A model generated the notes under the pieces. The model was given only the letters and a program-made list of their open reading frames with translations, was not told the DNA's origin and made no database searches. This document shows positions 35,424 to 44,045 of a stretch of 64,000 bases of DNA, in pieces (within the stretch, counting starts at the first letter, position 1; the number at the start of each line of letters is the position of its first letter). The translations under genes and the position numbers were made by a program. Source of the stretch: Pseudacidovorax sp. (GTDB lineage: Bacteria; Pseudomonadota; Gammaproteobacteria; Burkholderiales; Burkholderiaceae_C); contig NZ_JAGOPN010000010.1 of the NCBI RefSeq assembly GCF_017991995.1, forward strand, positions 124,001 through 188,000, written 5' to 3'.

Positions 35424-36359
35424 TCAACGCTCGGCGGCCTTGGCGAGGATGCGGCCCTTGAGGTCGTCGGTCAGCAGGCCCAGCTTCTCGGCCGCCACAT
35501 TGAACTCGTCCTCCGAGAAGCGGGTGTCGTAGCCGTCGATGCGTGCGCCGCCGTAGCCGCGGATCATTTCCGGCGTCACGCCCGGCGCCTTGTTGACGGT
35601 CTGGAAGGCCTCCTTGAGCCGGGTCTTCATCGCCTCTGGCAGGCGGGCGTTGAGGGCCAGCGGCGGATAGGGAATGGCCATGCTGCGGGCGACGACCTTG
35701 ATGGTCTTCGGATCGACGGCGCCTTGCTTGACCGCCTTCTCGTAGGAATCGAAGGAGAGCGAGGCCACGTCCACTTGGCCCTGGACCAGCGCCGCCAGGC
35801 TGCTGGCATGGCTGCCGGTCATGCGGATGGCGGCCAGGTCGCGCGCCGGATCGATGCCCGCATCCAGCAGCATCGCAACCTGGAAGGTGAAGCTGGAGGC
35901 CGAGTTGACGTCGCCGAAGGCCACGCGCCGGCCCTTGACGTCCGCGATGGTGGCGATGGGCGCATCGGCCTTCGCGAACATGCCGGCGTAGTAGACCGAG
36001 GCGCCCTTCTCCACGCCCACGGCCAGCAGCTGCGCGCAGCCGCGCTTGTGGGCCTGCACGTACGACACCGGCCCGAAGAAGGCGATGTCGGCCAGCTGGT
36101 TGCACATGCCCTCCACCACGGCACCGTAGGACTGGCCCACCTTGAGGTCGAAGTTCAGGCCGGTGGCCCGGCTCACGGCGTTGAAGACCGGCGCGTAGTC
36201 GGCCTTGGTGCCCGATTCGGTGCCGCCATCCGCGGGAATCAGCAGCACGCGCAGCGGATGCTCGCGCGAGCCGTCGGCGACGGTCTGCGCGGCCGACGGC
36301 AGTGCCAGCACGGCGGTGAGCGAGACGGCGGCGGCCGCGAGGGCCAGGAGCTTCTTCAT
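35424..36359 (-). CDS. phnD: PhnD-type periplasmic binding protein
   Basis: Exported substrate-binding protein of the PhnDCE importer, 311 residues. Signal peptide KKLLALAAAAVSLTAVLALPSAAQ, then PLRVLLIPADGGTESGTKADYAPVFNAVSRATGL, DIAFFGPVSYV (the conserved GP loop contacting the phosphonate) and GDVNSASSFTFQ. The last segment corresponds to the PhnD G-D-x-x-S-x-S-G site, here with Ala/Ser changes, so ligand preference may differ from classical phosphonates. It is the first gene of the minus-strand run; two TGA-N7-CTCA sites lie in its upstream region shared with the HAD phosphatase gene. Confidence 0.92.
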   Translation of the reverse strand: MKKLLALAAAAVSLTAVLALPSAAQTVADGSREHPLRVLLIPADGGTESGTKADYAPVFNAVSRATGLNFDLKVGQSYGAVVEGMCNQLADIAFFGPVSYVQAHKRGCAQLLAVGVEKGASVYYAGMFAKADAPIATIADVKGRRVAFGDVNSASSFTFQVAMLLDAGIDPARDLAAIRMTGSHASSLAALVQGQVDVASLSFDSYEKAVKQGAVDPKTIKVVARSMAIPYPPLALNARLPEAMKTRLKEAFQTVNKAPGVTPEMIRGYGGARIDGYDTRFSEDEFNVAAEKLGLLTDDLKGRILAKAAER

Positions 36360-36445
36360 GGTGGATTCCTTCGTTGCTGAGGCGGGGACGAGGGCCGGTG
36401 CCGCTCGGATGCCGGTGAGCTTAGGAAGCCAAGATGACAGGCAAA

Positions 36446-36491
36446 TGAAATAAGCTCATTTCAGTCAATGCCAGATACTGAGCTTTACTCA
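36446..36491. promoter_or_regulatory. Two candidate operators in the phnD / HAD divergent promoter
   Basis: TGAAATAAGCTCA (36446-36458) and TGAGCTTTACTCA (36479-36491) both fit TGA-N7-CTCA and lie 33 bases apart, about three helical turns. The first is also part of a wider palindrome AAATGA-N7-TCATTT (36444-36462). The MurR/RpiR regulator encoded next door is the obvious candidate to bind here. Confidence 0.55.
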
Positions 36492-36546
36492 ATAGAATCG
36501 CGCCCCACGCCGGCGCCCTGCCCGCCGGCCAACTGCCCTGCGATTC

Positions 36547-37377
36547 ATGAACACCTTCGCTTCCCTCGCCCGCCCGCCGCGGCACCCCCTGCAGAAGACG
36601 GGCGCTTACGTCCGCGACGCGCTGGCACGGGCCGACCACCTGCTGCTGGACCTCGACGGCACGCTGGTGCGGCAGAACGAAGCCATCGACGGCGCCGCCG
36701 AGCTGCTCGCGCGCTTCGAGGGCCGCTTCGCCATCGTCTCCAACAACTCCACGCACACGGCCCAGGGCCTGTCGCTGCGCCTGCGGCGGCTGGGCCTGCG
36801 GGTGCCGCCCGCGCGCATCGTGCTGGCCGGCGAAGGCGCCGTGGACCTGCTGGCACGGCAGCAACCCGGCGCGCATGTGATGGTGGTGGGCAGCGCGGCC
36901 CTGCAGCGGCTCGCGGCGGGCCGTGGCTTGCGGCCTGTGGGCACGGGGGCCGACGTGGTGCTGCTGGCGCTGGACCTGCGTTTCAGCCATGCCCGGCTGT
37001 CCGCCGTGGTGCACGAGCTGCGTGGAGGCGCCCGCCTGCTGGTGGCCAATGCCGACACCAGCCATCCGGGTCCGCAGGGCCGGCTGGTGCCGGAAACAGG
37101 CGCGCTGCTGGCCGCCGTGGTGGCCGCCAGCGGCGTGCGGCCCTGGCGCGTCGTGGGCAAGCCCGAGCCGCTTCTCTTCGAGCAGGGGCTGCGCTGCCTG
37201 GGCGCCGATCCGGCCCGCACGCTGGTGGTGGGCGACAACCCGGCCACCGACGCCGCCGGTGCGGCCCGGCTGGGCCTGGCCTGCCTGCTGGTGGGGGATG
37301 CGCCCGGCGCCCACGCCGCCTCCGTGGCACAGCTGGCGGCCCCGCCAGCGGCGCCGGTGCAGCTCAGTAGCGCTTGA
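36547..37377 (+). CDS. HAD-IIA (NagD-like) phosphatase
   Basis: Cytoplasmic HAD phosphatase, 276 residues. Motif I is LLLDLDGTLV, motif II VSNNST, motif III around VVGKPEPLLFEQ and motif IV VVGDNPATDAAGA; the C2 cap between motifs II and III defines the NagD/PGP (IIA) class, which dephosphorylates small phosphate esters. Divergent from phnD with a shared regulatory region, it probably removes phosphate from whatever PhnDCE brings in. It ends 14 bases inside the convergent regulator gene. Confidence 0.9.
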   Translation: MNTFASLARPPRHPLQKTGAYVRDALARADHLLLDLDGTLVRQNEAIDGAAELLARFEGRFAIVSNNSTHTAQGLSLRLRRLGLRVPPARIVLAGEGAVDLLARQQPGAHVMVVGSAALQRLAAGRGLRPVGTGADVVLLALDLRFSHARLSAVVHELRGGARLLVANADTSHPGPQGRLVPETGALLAAVVAASGVRPWRVVGKPEPLLFEQGLRCLGADPARTLVVGDNPATDAAGAARLGLACLLVGDAPGAHAASVAQLAAPPAAPVQLSSA

Positions 37378-38287
37378 TCGACAGCACGTCGAAGGTCTGG
37401 CGCAGGGTGCGCACGGCGGTGTCGTAGTCCGACAGCGCCAGGCACGCGATCAGCACATCGATGATGGCCAGTTGCGCAAGCCGGCTGGTCATGGCCTCGG
37501 TGCGGAAATGGGTCTCGCGTGCCATGGTGAACAGCACCACGTCGGCGAAGGCCTGCAGCGGCGACTTGCCGAAGTTGGTGATGCACACGGTAGAGGCGCC
37601 CGCCTCCTTGGCCAGCCGCGTGGCCGTCACCGTCTCGTGCGTGCTGCCCGAATGCGAGATGGTCAGCACCGCCACCTTCGCATCGGTGAGCGAGGCGCAG
37701 ATCGCCTGCACATGCGAGTCGACCACCACCTTGGCATTCAGGCCGATGCGCAGCATGCGGTAGTGCGCATCCTCGGCAATGGTGGCCGAGCTGCCGATGC
37801 CGTAGATCTCGATGCGCTCGGCCTGGCGCAATAGCCTGACCGCACGCTCCAGCGCCGCCGCGTCGAGCGAGGCCTGGGTGTCGTGCAGCGTCTGGATGTT
37901 GCTCTGGAAGATCTTGCGGATCACGGCCGCCGCCGTGTCCTGCGGGTCGAGGTCCTCATGGATGAACTGCACCGGCCGCACGATCTCCTGCGCCAGGGCG
38001 ATCTTGACCTGCTGGAAGCCGGTGGCGCCCAGGTTCTTGCACAGGCCCACCACGCTGCCTTCGCTGGAGCCGGTTCGCTCGGCCACCTCGCTCACCGACA
38101 TGTGCACCACCTCGCGCGGATGGTTGGCGATGAAGCTGGCGATGCGCTGCCCCACCGGCCCGAGCGAGGACCACAGCGTCTCGATGCGCGCGAGCACCGC
38201 CAGGGCCTGCCCGCCGGCTGCGACCGGCTGGGGCGCAGGCGCAGGGGTCTTGGCGTTGGACGGTCGGGCGGGGCTGCTGCGCTTCAT
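37364..38287 (-). CDS. MurR/RpiR-family transcriptional regulator
   Basis: A 307-residue regulator with an N-terminal helix-turn-helix (MSVSEVAERTGSSEGSVVGLCKNLGATGFQQVKIAL) and a C-terminal SIS phosphosugar-binding domain (IYGIGSSATIAEDAHYRMLRIGL, then TISHSGSTHETVTATRLAKEAGASTVCITN). The SIS domain implies an effector that is a phosphorylated small molecule, which fits control of the adjacent PhnDCE/HAD genes. The first ~25 residues are a Pro/Ala extension. Its 3' end overlaps the HAD gene by 14 bases. Confidence 0.92.
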   Translation of the reverse strand: MKRSSPARPSNAKTPAPAPQPVAAGGQALAVLARIETLWSSLGPVGQRIASFIANHPREVVHMSVSEVAERTGSSEGSVVGLCKNLGATGFQQVKIALAQEIVRPVQFIHEDLDPQDTAAAVIRKIFQSNIQTLHDTQASLDAAALERAVRLLRQAERIEIYGIGSSATIAEDAHYRMLRIGLNAKVVVDSHVQAICASLTDAKVAVLTISHSGSTHETVTATRLAKEAGASTVCITNFGKSPLQAFADVVLFTMARETHFRTEAMTSRLAQLAIIDVLIACLALSDYDTAVRTLRQTFDVLSIKRY

Positions 38288-38385
38288 GGGGCGCGAGCTT
38301 ACCCGGCGGACATGGCGCTCCCGGCCGCAGGGCCGCCACCGGCGCCTTCATGAGGCCGACTTGAAAGCCCGCCAAGCTGCCGGCC

Positions 38386-38580
38386 ATGTCGCCTTCCCAG
38401 CAGTTCGCCGTCCTCGCCGCGCAGACGCCACCACCCTACCGCCGCTATGCCTGGCTGATCGTCGAACGCCTGGACGAGGAGGACGTGCCGCTGTGCGAAT
38501 CGCTGGGCACCTTCCCGACCCTGATGTCGGCGCTCTATGCGGGGCAGCAGGCGCTGCAGCAGATGCAGTCCGGCGGCTGA
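38386..38580 (+). CDS. Small hypothetical protein
   Basis: A 64-residue protein, MSPSQQFAVLAAQTPPPYRR then YAWLIVERLDEEDVPLCESL and a C-terminal helix ending QQALQQMQSGG. No family recognised and no signal peptide or membrane helix. It is divergent from the RpiR regulator and closed by a strong terminator just downstream, which supports a real transcription unit. Confidence 0.6.
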   Translation: MSPSQQFAVLAAQTPPPYRRYAWLIVERLDEEDVPLCESLGTFPTLMSALYAGQQALQQMQSGG

Positions 38581-38600
38581 GCGCCAAGCTCTGCCCATGA

Positions 38601-38634
38601 AAAAAGCGGCCGGGGTGCCCACCCCGGCCGTTTC
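38601..38634. terminator. Bidirectional rho-independent terminator
   Basis: A-tract, then a 10-bp perfect GC stem CGGCCGGGGT / ACCCCGGCCG with loop GCCC, then TTT. It lies between two convergent genes and can serve both strands. Confidence 0.88.
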
Positions 38635-38652
38635 GTTCAGGTCAGATGGCGG

Positions 38653-39666
38653 TCAGCGCGCGGCAGACGGGCCGGGCAACTGCGGCGTTTCGGCCTGCTG
38701 GCCCCGCGTCCGGTAGAGCGAGTACAGCACGCCACCGGCGATCAGGCCGAAGGTCACCGCCAGCGAGATCACGGGCGGAAACTTGCCGATGAAGTTCACC
38801 AGGAAGATCTTGGTGCCGATGAACACCAGCACCAGGGCCAGCGCGTACTTGAGGTAGTGGAATCGATGGATCATCGCGGCCAGCGCGAAGTACAGCGCAC
38901 GCAGGCCCAGGATGGCGAAGATGTTGCTGGTGTAGACGATGAACGGGTCGGTGGTGATGGCGAAGATGGCCGGTACCGAGTCCACGGCGAACACCAGGTC
39001 CACGATCTCGATCAGCACCAGGGCCAGCAGCAGCGGCGTCGCGAAGCGGGCCACGCGGCCGGTCTTGGGGTCGACCTCCTTCACCGTGAAGGCATTGCCG
39101 CGCAGGCCTTCGGTCACCCGCATGCGGCCACGCAGGAAGCGCAGCACCGGGTTGCTGGCGATGTCGGGCTCGGCATCGGCCATGCGCCACATCTTGATGC
39201 CGGTGAACACCAGGAAGGCACCGAAGAAATACAGCACCCAGCTGAAGTTGGTGACCAGCGCCGCGCCCGCGCCGATCAGCAGCGCGCGCAGCACGATCAC
39301 GCCCAGGATGCCCCAGAACAGCACCCGGTGCTGGTACTGCCGCGGAATGGCGAAGAAGCTGAAGATCAGCGCGATGACGAACACGTTGTCCATCGACAGC
39401 GACTTCTCGATCATGAAGCCGGTGAGGTATTCCATGCCGCTCTGCGCACCCAGGCTCCACCAGACCCAGCCGCCGAAGAGCAGCGCCACGCTGATGTAGC
39501 CGCCCGACAGCAGCAGGCTTTCGCGCACGCCGATCTCGCGGTCGCCCTTGTGCAGCACGCCCAGGTCGAGCGCCAGCAGGGTGACCACGATGGCCATGAA
39601 GGCCAGCCAGAGGCCGGCCGGCCGGCCAAGGAAGTCGGCCGCAAGGAAGGAGAGCAGGGTTTCCAT
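38653..39666 (-). CDS. TerC/Alx-family membrane protein
   Basis: Inner-membrane protein of the TerC family, 337 residues, with about nine hydrophobic helices. The family's paired acidic motifs are present: the first around EKSLSMDNVFVIALIF, the second around EIVDLVFAVDSVPAIFAI. Alx/TerC proteins are associated with manganese export or with metal loading of exported proteins. Its gene faces away from an NhaR-like regulator. I looked for a yybP-ykoY Mn riboswitch in the short leader and did not recognise one. Confidence 0.93.
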   Translation of the reverse strand: METLLSFLAADFLGRPAGLWLAFMAIVVTLLALDLGVLHKGDREIGVRESLLLSGGYISVALLFGGWVWWSLGAQSGMEYLTGFMIEKSLSMDNVFVIALIFSFFAIPRQYQHRVLFWGILGVIVLRALLIGAGAALVTNFSWVLYFFGAFLVFTGIKMWRMADAEPDIASNPVLRFLRGRMRVTEGLRGNAFTVKEVDPKTGRVARFATPLLLALVLIEIVDLVFAVDSVPAIFAITTDPFIVYTSNIFAILGLRALYFALAAMIHRFHYLKYALALVLVFIGTKIFLVNFIGKFPPVISLAVTFGLIAGGVLYSLYRTRGQQAETPQLPGPSAAR

Positions 39667-39775
39667 GGTGTCGGTGGTGATGGAGTGGAACTGGCGGCGA
39701 TGATGCCCATCCGTCCTCTCAAGAAAAACCAGCCGGAGGTGGAACGACTCTTCGGTTTTTACGAAACTTCAAGGC

Positions 39776-40675
39776 ATGGCGTCCTACGACTTCAACTACC
39801 GGCACCTGCACTACTTCTGGACCGTGGCGCGCGAGGGCGGCTTCTCCAAGGCGGCCGCCCGGCTGGGCGTGGCGGTGCAGACGGTGAGCGCCCAGGTGCG
39901 CGAGCTGGAGAAGTCGCTGGGTCACCAGCTGCTCAAGCCCGAGGGCCGCAGCGTCGCGCTGACCGAAGCGGGCATGGCCGCGCTGCAGCGGGCCGAGGAG
40001 ATCTTCCAGCTTGGCCAGGAGCTGCCCGAGCTGGTCCGCCAGGCCGCCACGGAGCCGGCGGTGCGCCTGGCCATCGGGCTGTCGGACGGCATCTCCAAGC
40101 TGGCCGCCCATGCGATGGTGGAGCCGGTGCTGCAGACCCCCGCGCTGCGCCTGGTCTGCCATGAGGGCGAGCTCGAACAGCTGCTGGGCGAGCTGGCCAT
40201 GCACCACCTCGACATGGTGCTGGCTGGCCAGCCGGCGCCCTCCAGGCCGGCCCTGCGGCTGAGCAGCCATCGCATCGCCGAGGCACCGGTCGACTGGTGG
40301 GGGCCGGCGGCGCTGGTGCGCGCCGCCGCCATGCGCGAGTTTCCGCAGAGCCTGGGCGATCTGCCCGTGCTGCTGCCGACCGCACATTCCGCGCTGCGCC
40401 CGCAGCTGGAGCGCTGGTTCGAGCGCCATGGCATGCGCCCGCGCGTCGCGGGCGAGTTCGAGGATTCGGCGTTGCTGGCGGTGTTCGCGGCCCGCGGACT
40501 GGGGGTGTTTCCCGTCAGCCGGCTCGGGGCCGGCGACCTGGGGCTGATGCGGGGGCTCCGGCTGCTCGGTCGCAGTGACGAACTTCAGGAAGAAATCCAT
40601 CTGATCCGGTCACGGCGAGGGCAGCACCATCCCCTCGTCCAGCAGATCGAGGCGCACGCCCGTCAGCGCGGTTGA
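39776..40675 (+). CDS. nhaR: NhaR-like LysR-family regulator
   Basis: A 299-residue LysR-type regulator. The N-terminus FNYRHLHYFWTVAREGGFSKAAARLGVAVQTVSAQVRELEKSLGHQLL matches NhaR more than other LysR proteins (the HLHYFW segment is diagnostic). NhaR of E. coli activates a Na+/H+ antiporter, but no antiporter lies here; the divergent neighbour is TerC, about 110 bases away, so TerC may be its target. The effector domain (about 95-295) is intact. Confidence 0.88.
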   Translation: MASYDFNYRHLHYFWTVAREGGFSKAAARLGVAVQTVSAQVRELEKSLGHQLLKPEGRSVALTEAGMAALQRAEEIFQLGQELPELVRQAATEPAVRLAIGLSDGISKLAAHAMVEPVLQTPALRLVCHEGELEQLLGELAMHHLDMVLAGQPAPSRPALRLSSHRIAEAPVDWWGPAALVRAAAMREFPQSLGDLPVLLPTAHSALRPQLERWFERHGMRPRVAGEFEDSALLAVFAARGLGVFPVSRLGAGDLGLMRGLRLLGRSDELQEEIHLIRSRRGQHHPLVQQIEAHARQRG

Positions 40676-40715
40676 CGAAGCACCGAGCGGAAGTTCAAAA
40701 GGTTGGAAGAAGCGC

Positions 40716-41069
40716 TCAGCACGCCAGCGCCGCGCTCAACACCTGCGCCAGCACCAGCTGGTTGCCATCGGGATCGCGCAGGAAGGCGATGCGGACGGCG
40801 TCGGCATCCTGGCGCCGGGTGGGGCGCACGCCAGCGCCATCCATCTGTTCCAGCTGCTGGTCCAGGTCGTCGACCACCATCGTGACCGACGCGCCCGTAC
40901 CGCCGGCGGACTGCCGCACAAGACGAAGGCAGCAACCACCCTCGAAACGCCATTCGGCGATCTCGGCGTCGCGGCGCACGGGCTCACTGCCGATGAGCAG
41001 CGCATACCAGGCAATGGATTGGTCCAGGTCCTTCACGGCCACGCCGGCCAGCATGTTGGTGATGCGCAT
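40716..41069 (-). CDS. VOC-family (glyoxalase-fold) protein
   Basis: A 117-residue protein with two beta-alpha-beta-beta-beta units: NMLAGVAVKDLDQSIAWYALLIG, and MVVDDLDQQLEQMDGAGV then AFLRDPDGNQLVLAQ. The start MRITNM at 41069 fits the fold; the longer frame upstream is not coding. It belongs to the bleomycin-resistance/glyoxalase superfamily; the metal ligands and substrate are uncertain. Confidence 0.85.
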   Translation of the reverse strand: MRITNMLAGVAVKDLDQSIAWYALLIGSEPVRRDAEIAEWRFEGGCCLRLVRQSAGGTGASVTMVVDDLDQQLEQMDGAGVRPTRRQDADAVRIAFLRDPDGNQLVLAQVLSAALAC

Positions 41070-41206
41070 GGGTGTCTGAGCAGTTTGCGCATGCACTATG
41101 AATCCGCGCCAGGGGAAGGCGCGAGGGACGCCGGCGTGCCGCTGCGTAGGATTGCAACCCGCCCTCGCCTGCCGCCGTCGGCGGGCCGCGAAGCACGCCG
41201 TGCGCC

Positions 41207-41806
41207 TCACCCCCGCCGCCTGAAAGCCAGCAACAGGTTGTTGGCCGGCATGTCCAACCGCTCCATCGGATCGAGTCCGGCTTCGGCCGCCTGCGCGGTC
41301 ACATCGGCCAGCGTCCGCAGTCCCCACGCGGGGTTGCGGCGGCGCAGGTCGGCGTCGAACGCCGCATTGCTGGGCGCCAGCGGCTCGCCCTCGACCACAT
41401 AGGGTCCATAGAGCACCAGCAGCCCGCCCGGCCGCAGCGCCCGGCCCGCGCCGTGCATCAGTCCTTCGGTGCAGTCCCAGGGGGAGATGTGGACCATGTT
41501 GGCGCAGTAGACCGCGTCCAGGCTGGCCGGGGCGACGGGCCAGGCCTCGCGCACATCCAGCGCCACCGGCACCGCGACCTGCGGCAGATCTGCCGAGCGC
41601 GCCGCGATGGCGGAGAGCATGGTGGCGTCGGGCTCGGTGGGCAACCAGGTCCATTCCGGCAGGGCCGCAGCAAAGTGCGCCGCATGCTGGCCCGTGCCGG
41701 CGGCCACTTCCAGCAGATGGCCGCGCACCGGCAGCAGGCGCAGCAGTTCGGCCAGGATGGGGCCCTTGTTGCGCTCGGCCGCCGGGCTGGTGATCAGTCC
41801 CGGCAT
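41207..41806 (-). CDS. DUF938-family SAM-dependent methyltransferase
   Basis: A 199-residue soluble protein starting MPGLITSPAAERNKGPILAE at 41806, the conserved DUF938 N-terminus; the extra open frame upstream is Arg-rich and ignored. The SAM-binding motif is LLEVAAGTGQHAAHFAA, and AVYCANMVHISPW is a further family signature. The natural substrate of DUF938 proteins is unknown. Confidence 0.9.
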   Translation of the reverse strand: MPGLITSPAAERNKGPILAELLRLLPVRGHLLEVAAGTGQHAAHFAAALPEWTWLPTEPDATMLSAIAARSADLPQVAVPVALDVREAWPVAPASLDAVYCANMVHISPWDCTEGLMHGAGRALRPGGLLVLYGPYVVEGEPLAPSNAAFDADLRRRNPAWGLRTLADVTAQAAEAGLDPMERLDMPANNLLLAFRRRG

Positions 41807-41891
41807 CGCACCGGCCCTCGCCTGCTGTGCCTGGACGCCATGAGCGCGCCCTGTATGCAGATGCCCTTGGAAGCGGCCACGCGGGCGTCTC

Positions 41892-43079
41892 TCACACGCG
41901 CTCGAAGATCGCGGCGATGCCCTGGCCACCGCCGATGCACATGGTCACCAGCGCATAGCGGCCCTGCACCCGGTGCAGCTCGGCCAGTGCCTTGACGGTG
42001 ATGATGGCCCCCGTCGCACCCACCGGATGACCCAGCGAAATGCCCGAGCCGTTGGGGTTGACCTTGGCCGGATCGAAGTCCAACTCCTTCATCACGGCGC
42101 AGGCCTGGGCGGCGAAGGCCTCGTTGGACTCGATGACGTCCAGGTCACTCACCTTCAGGCCGGTGCGTGCCAGCACCTTGCGCGTGGCCGGCACCGGGCC
42201 GATGCCCATGTAGGCCGGCTCCACGCCTGCATGGGCATAACCCACCAGGCGCGCCAGCGGCTTGAGCCCCAGCGCCTTGACGCGCTCGCCCTCGGCCAGC
42301 ACCACCGCGCCGGCCCCGTCGTTGATGCCCGAGGCGTTGCCGGCCGTGACCGTGCCGCCCTCCTTCTTGAAGGCGGGCTTCATGCCGGCCAGCACCTCGA
42401 CGGTGGTGGACGCCTTGACATGCTCGTCGGTGTCGAAGACCACCACGCCCTTGCGGGTCTTGATCTCGACCGGGACGATCTGGTCCTTGAACCGACCGGC
42501 AGCGATTGCCGCGGCCGCGCGCCGATGGCTCTCGGCGGCCAGCGCGTCCTGCTGCTCGCGCGTGATGCCGTGGCGCTCGGCCACGTTCTCGGCCGTGATG
42601 CCCATGTGGATCTTCTGCCAGGGGTCGTGCAGGATGCCCAGCATGTAGTCCACCAACTGCACGTCGCCCATGCGGGCGCCGTAGCGGGCGGCGGTGTCGA
42701 AGTAGGGGCCGCGGCTCATCGACTCGGAGCCGGCGCCGATGGCGATGTCGCAGTCGCCCAGCGCGATGGCCTGCGCCGCCGAGATGATGGCCTGCAGGCC
42801 CGAGCCGCACAGCCGGTTGACGTTGAAGGCCGGCGTCTCGATGGGGCAGCCGGCATCGATGGCGGCCACGCGGCTGAGGTACGCATCCTTGGTGTCGGTG
42901 GGAATCACGTTGCCCATCACCACATGGCCGATGGCGTCGGGCGCCACGCCGCTGCGCGTCAGGGCGGCCTTGACGGCGGTGGTGGCGAGCTGGGTGTTGG
43001 GCACGTCCTTGAGCGCGCCGCCGAAGGTGCCGATGGCCGTGCGGGCGGTGCCGACGACGTAGATGTCGCGTGGGGTCAT
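41892..43079 (-). CDS. Acetyl-CoA C-acetyltransferase (thiolase)
   Basis: Cytoplasmic thiolase, 395 residues, standard length from MTPRDIYVVGTARTAIG at 43079. The acyl-accepting Cys is in NRLCGSGLQAI, the active His in SLGHPVGATGA and the second Cys in TMCIGGGQG. It condenses or cleaves acetoacetyl-CoA or 3-ketoacyl-CoA; it could act in polyhydroxybutyrate formation, fatty-acid or aromatic breakdown. An enoyl-CoA hydratase lies 40 bases upstream on the same strand, suggesting a beta-oxidation role. Confidence 0.94.
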   Translation of the reverse strand: MTPRDIYVVGTARTAIGTFGGALKDVPNTQLATTAVKAALTRSGVAPDAIGHVVMGNVIPTDTKDAYLSRVAAIDAGCPIETPAFNVNRLCGSGLQAIISAAQAIALGDCDIAIGAGSESMSRGPYFDTAARYGARMGDVQLVDYMLGILHDPWQKIHMGITAENVAERHGITREQQDALAAESHRRAAAAIAAGRFKDQIVPVEIKTRKGVVVFDTDEHVKASTTVEVLAGMKPAFKKEGGTVTAGNASGINDGAGAVVLAEGERVKALGLKPLARLVGYAHAGVEPAYMGIGPVPATRKVLARTGLKVSDLDVIESNEAFAAQACAVMKELDFDPAKVNPNGSGISLGHPVGATGAIITVKALAELHRVQGRYALVTMCIGGGQGIAAIFERV

Positions 43080-43119
43080 GGTGAGGTCCTCGTCGTGAAA
43101 GGTGAAAGCGGGCGGCGGA

Positions 43120-43905
43120 TCAGCGGCCCTGGAAGGCGGGCTTGCGCCGGGCAAAGAAGGCGTCGACGCCTTCGCGGAAATCGGCGGTGGCGGCACAGGC
43201 CTGGAAGGCGGCCTCCTCGGCCGCCAACTGTGCCGGAAGATCGCGCTCCACGCTGCCGCGCAGGAGACGCCGCAGCTGGCCCAGCGCCCGGGTGGGGCCG
43301 GCGGCCAGCCGCTGCGCCAGCGCCAGGGCCTCGGCCGGCAGGGCGTCGGCAGCGACGACGCGGTTGATCAGGCCCATGCGCTCGGCAGCCTCCGCGTCGA
43401 GCATGTCGCCCAGCAGGGCGATCTCCAGCGCACGGCGCAGGCCCACCCAGCGGGGCAGTGCCCACGACGCGCCGACGTCGCAGCTGGCGCCGATGTTGAC
43501 GTAGGCGAGGTTGAAGCGGGTGCCCTTGGCGGCGAGCACGAAGTCGGCCTGCAGCATCAGGCTGAGGCCCGCACCGGCCGCCACCCCATGCACCTGGGCG
43601 ATGACGGGCAGGTCGAGCGTGGCGAGCAGTTGCAGGGCCTCGTGCAGCGGCCCGATCAACGCGGCGGCGCCGCCCTGCGGATCGGCCGACAGCACCGCCA
43701 GGTCGCCGCCCGCCATGAAGCCCTTGCCCTCGCCGCACAGCAGCAGGGCTCGCACGCCCGGATCGGCGGCCAACCCCCGCACGGCCGCCAGGAAGGCCTG
43801 GGCCATGGGCACGTCAATGGCATTGAGCGCCTGGGGCCGGTTGAAGCGGAGGATGGCCACTGCGCCTTCGCGCGAGGTCAGCAAGGGGGATGCGTCGTCG
43901 CTCAT
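43120..43905 (-). CDS. Enoyl-CoA hydratase/isomerase family protein
   Basis: A 261-residue crotonase-fold enzyme from the ATG at 43905. The CoA-binding and oxyanion segments GEGKGFMAGGDLAVLS and AQVHGVAAGAGLSLMLQADFVLAA are present. In the second catalytic region, NIGASCDVGASWALPRWVG, Asp replaces the usual Glu next to Gly, a variation common among PaaG/isomerase-type members, so hydratase versus isomerase is undecided. It is followed by the thiolase and probably co-transcribed. Confidence 0.9.
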   Translation of the reverse strand: MSDDASPLLTSREGAVAILRFNRPQALNAIDVPMAQAFLAAVRGLAADPGVRALLLCGEGKGFMAGGDLAVLSADPQGGAAALIGPLHEALQLLATLDLPVIAQVHGVAAGAGLSLMLQADFVLAAKGTRFNLAYVNIGASCDVGASWALPRWVGLRRALEIALLGDMLDAEAAERMGLINRVVAADALPAEALALAQRLAAGPTRALGQLRRLLRGSVERDLPAQLAAEEAAFQACAATADFREGVDAFFARRKPAFQGR

Positions 43906-44045
43906 GCTCGTTTGTCTCCGATGAAGGACGCCCGCTGCCGGCGTTGGACGGGCGGGCCGCCGGATTCTAGGGACGGGCTCCTGCGGCGCGCGGCGGGAGC
44001 GCCGCACAATGCGCGCACTTCCACTTCCCCAAAGAGCCACCGCCC

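Noticed and set aside
39667-39775. Possible yybP-ykoY manganese riboswitch before the TerC gene
   Set aside because: The leader is only about 110 bases and I see neither the conserved loops nor a matching terminator.
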